This document shows, piece by piece, positions 39,162 through 40,530 of a stretch of 40,530 bases of DNA. Position 1 is the stretch's first letter. Every line of letters begins with the position of its first letter. This DNA comes from Candidatus Poribacteria bacterium (lineage in GTDB: Bacteria > Poribacteria > WGA-4E > B28-G17). The stretch spans positions 1-40,530 of the forward strand of contig JAGGXZ010000055.1 in the NCBI GenBank assembly GCA_021162805.1. The letters are read 5' to 3'. Position numbers and translations under genes: made by a program. The notes under the pieces are model-generated. The model made no database searches, was not told the DNA's origin, and was given only the letters and a program-made list of their open reading frames with translations.

Positions 39162-40530
39162 ACGCCATGAATTTATCCGTGCTCAACGATCTCATGTTCA
39201 TATCGGTCAAAACACCGGATGATCAGATCAAAGGTGCCGATGTATCAGTCCCTGTGGGGTTCCAGGATCTGCTCGATCGGATACTGGAGTTGCGAGGGAT
39301 AGATCGTATCAATGTTGAAGCGTCGGACGTGATACCGATCAACGGTCTGTGGACGGCGGACGGCGGAGGATCAATCCATATCCCTCCTCATCAGACGAGG
39401 GTCTGTGAACGGCGAAACGATATCTCCCATGGGCTCCAGGGAGGGAGCCGTCTGATCGGAGGGCGGCCAGATGAGGGAGCATCTGCACCCTCCATCTCGT
39501 TGCGTAGAATCCAGATCATGACAAAGCCCTTCGGGAACATCAGGCGGCTAGCCTTCAAGCTGAGAGATATCGTCATCACTCCACGCCTCACATTTAGAGA
39601 TCTATATGATCTGGTGGAGAAGATCAAAGATAGGGTTGAATCGGAAGGAGCTGAGCTTCGGGAGATCATACTGACGGGATTCAACATTCCACCGTCTTCA
39701 TCATCGACAAGCTTCACCTCCATAGCTCCCTCTGGGGTGAAGATCGATTCTTCGGGGTTATCTGCCCATCACCTTGCCCGACCCCGAAGAGGGAGGCCGG
39801 ACGGGATAATTTACGCTCGCCGGCCTCCTAATTTAACTTCCCAAGGGCATATGGAGACGACGGTTCATATCTCCACCTCATCCCAGCCTCAGAGACCGGC
39901 TTCCCTCCCCAGGTATCAGGCGGAGAAAAGATCTTACTCTGTAACTACTAAAAGCTTGGAAAACCATATCCTGAAAGACGCAACCATACGCGAATCCAGG
40001 CTCAGTGAACTATCAAATGGGGGGAAAACCTTTGGTGAATCAATACCGGATTCGATCCTTTACATTCGAAAGGCGTATAATCCTTCATCCGGCAAGTATG
40101 AATTTAACGTCACCTCAGAAAATTCACTTGGGCCTACCACCTTAGGATCATCTGCCCACCACCCCACATATGGGAGTGTGGGTGTAGGGGAAAATAAAGA
40201 AAAGTCCCACACTCCCATGCTTCTTCACACGAGAGAGATTATTTCCAAGGATATCGATCTCTATGCTGGGTCTGATACAAAGAAGGGAGTTCGTAATCAG
40301 CCTTTGAAGGTTGGCTTCTCCAAGGGGGTAAACGTCGATGTGAAGACGGAGTTTCAGATGATCCCCGATGATGTTGATCCCCTTGCGGAGTTGAAATCCT
40401 CCCCTCCGGCTGCATCACCCAGTGGTAGAGGGGAGGTTGAAGTCGTTATCAGGAATGGTGGAAGCTATAAGATAGCGGATCTGAAAAAGAGGGTTCATAT
40501 TCCCAAAGAGGTGATCCCCGATGATGTTGA
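39158..40530 (+). CDS. Long open frame at the fliK position, cut by the window edge
   Basis: From an ATG at 39158 (overlapping the MotE-like stop by 4 bases) the frame is open for 457 codons to the right edge, with no stop. I checked the frame line by line. The first ~35 residues (MNAMNLSVLNDLMFISVKT) look ordinary; the rest is Ser/Pro/Arg/Gly-rich and low in hydrophobic runs, as expected for the disordered N-terminal part of FliK hook-length proteins. The conserved C-terminal FliK domain would lie beyond the window, so the identity rests on position, size and composition only. The frame contains several palindromes (39432-39449, 39749-39790, 39793-39827, 40170-40218) and a 19-bp direct repeat spaced 51 codons apart. 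It is probably the tail gene of this operon. Confidence 0.7.
   Translation, partial: MNAMNLSVLNDLMFISVKTPDDQIKGADVSVPVGFQDLLDRILELRGIDRINVEASDVIPINGLWTADGGGSIHIPPHQTRVCERRNDISHGLQGGSRLIGGRPDEGASAPSISLRRIQIMTKPFGNIRRLAFKLRDIVITPRLTFRDLYDLVEKIKDRVESEGAELREIILTGFNIPPSSSSTSFTSIAPSGVKIDSSGLSAHHLARPRRGRPDGIIYARRPPNLTSQGHMETTVHISTSSQPQRPASLPRYQAEKRSYSVTTKSLENHILKDATIRESRLSELSNGGKTFGESIPDSILYIRKAYNPSSGKYEFNVTSENSLGPTTLGSSAHHPTYGSVGVGENKEKSHTPMLLHTREIISKDIDLYAGSDTKKGVRNQPLKVGFSKGVNVDVKTEFQMIPDDVDPLAELKSSPPAASPSGRGEVEVVIRNGGSYKIADLKKRVHIPKEVIPDDV
39749..39827. repeat. Two adjacent hairpins inside the fliK-position gene
   Basis: TCTTCGGGGT (39749-39758) and ACCCCGAAGA (39781-39790) are a perfect 10-bp inverted repeat with a 22-base loop. 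Directly after it, GAGGCCGG (39793-39800) and CCGGCCTC (39820-39827) form a second, 8-bp hairpin with a 19-base loop. The loop of the first contains ATCTGCCCATCACC (39760-39773), which recurs almost exactly at 40150-40163. The frame stays open through both. Confidence 0.7.
40150..40218. repeat. 13-bp hairpin with repeat core inside the fliK-position gene
   Basis: ATGGGAGTGTGGG (40170-40182) and CCCACACTCCCAT (40206-40218) form a perfect 13-bp inverted repeat with a 23-base, A-rich loop. It is preceded by ATCTGCCCACCACC (40150-40163), which matches 13 of 14 bases of the copy at 39760-39773. Both copies encode Ser-Ala-His-His in the same frame. Confidence 0.7.
40359..40530 (+). repeat. 19-bp direct repeat spaced 51 codons
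   Basis: TGATCCCCGATGATGTTGA occurs at 40359-40377 and again at 40512-40530, ending at the window edge. The spacing is 153 bases, so both copies are in the same frame and encode IPDDV. It may be the edge of a tandem protein repeat; more copies may lie outside the window. Confidence 0.6.

Noticed and set aside
39391-39723. 110-codon open frame on the minus strand
   Set aside because: It lies antisense to the long frame at the fliK position, which starts with a 4-base overlap to the previous flagellar gene and stays open for over 450 codons.
1-40530. tRNA, rRNA or riboswitch
   Set aside because: I saw no cloverleaf, rRNA segment or recognisable riboswitch motif on either strand; small structured RNAs could escape reading by eye.

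Overview
The window is about 52% GC and carries a dense bacterial gene set. The organism is a diderm (two heptosyltransferase-like GT9 enzymes, an OmpA/Pal-type lipoprotein), motile (an ordered flagellar basal-body operon) and heterotrophic (a GH31 glycosidase plus two long secreted or glycosidase-like proteins). It appears to make menaquinone (MenA-type prenyltransferase) and molybdenum cofactor (MoaD, MoaE). The mix of candidate-phylum style hypothetical proteins, sugar isomerase-like TIM barrels and sigma-54 flagellar control fits an uncultured environmental lineage (Poribacteria- or Latescibacteria-like in flavour), but nothing here fixes the phylum. I see no rRNA, tRNA or CRISPR array.

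Layout. 0-1.2 kb: a truncated IS701-type transposase, then a minus-strand pair (ribbon-helix-helix regulator and a membrane coiled-coil protein) behind a near-consensus promoter with an operator-like palindrome. 1.2-3.7 kb: an OmpR-class response regulator and PAS/HAMP histidine kinase, divergent from a large secreted protein (3.75-6.4 kb). 6.4-8.5 kb: OmpA-like lipoprotein, terminator and a TIM-barrel-like protein. 8.5-15 kb: intact genes (membrane protein plus MoxR ATPase, MFS transporter, AlbA_2 protein) interleaved with genes reduced to N- and C-terminal remnants: a GAF-SpoIIE phosphatase, an AAA ATPase with a TOPRIM-like partner, and an apiosidase-like glycosidase. 14.9-19.2 kb: GH31 and two GT9 genes on the minus strand. 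19.19-19.44 kb: a repeat-rich, strongly palindromic intergenic region. 19.4-24.3 kb: a tightly overlapping minus-strand operon (class I glutamine amidotransferase-like hydrolase, histidine kinase, MenA, Ser/Thr kinase, cytidylate-kinase-like protein).

24.4-29.5 kb: a lone hisA converging on a minus-strand run (sugar isomerase-like protein, small Cys-rich protein, nicotinamidase-like hydrolase, moaD, moaE). A divergent plus-strand pair follows (iron-type alcohol dehydrogenase and DapA-family aldolase). 29.5-40.5 kb: an NtrB/NtrC-type two-component pair, an excellent sigma-54 promoter at 32127-32142, and the flagellar operon flgB-flgC-fliE-fliF-fliG-fliH-fliI-fliJ, a MotE-like gene and a long open frame at the fliK position that runs off the right edge. 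The sequence supports the model that the NtrC-type activator next door drives the flagellar operon.

The most unusual material is (a) the cluster of genes that kept their ends and lost their middles between 8.5 and 14.9 kb, (b) palindromes carried in frame inside the fliK-position gene, (c) the palindromic 19.2-19.4 kb element, and (d) the kinase/MenA/cytidylate-kinase-like operon. I did not find a clearly intact, wholly new system.
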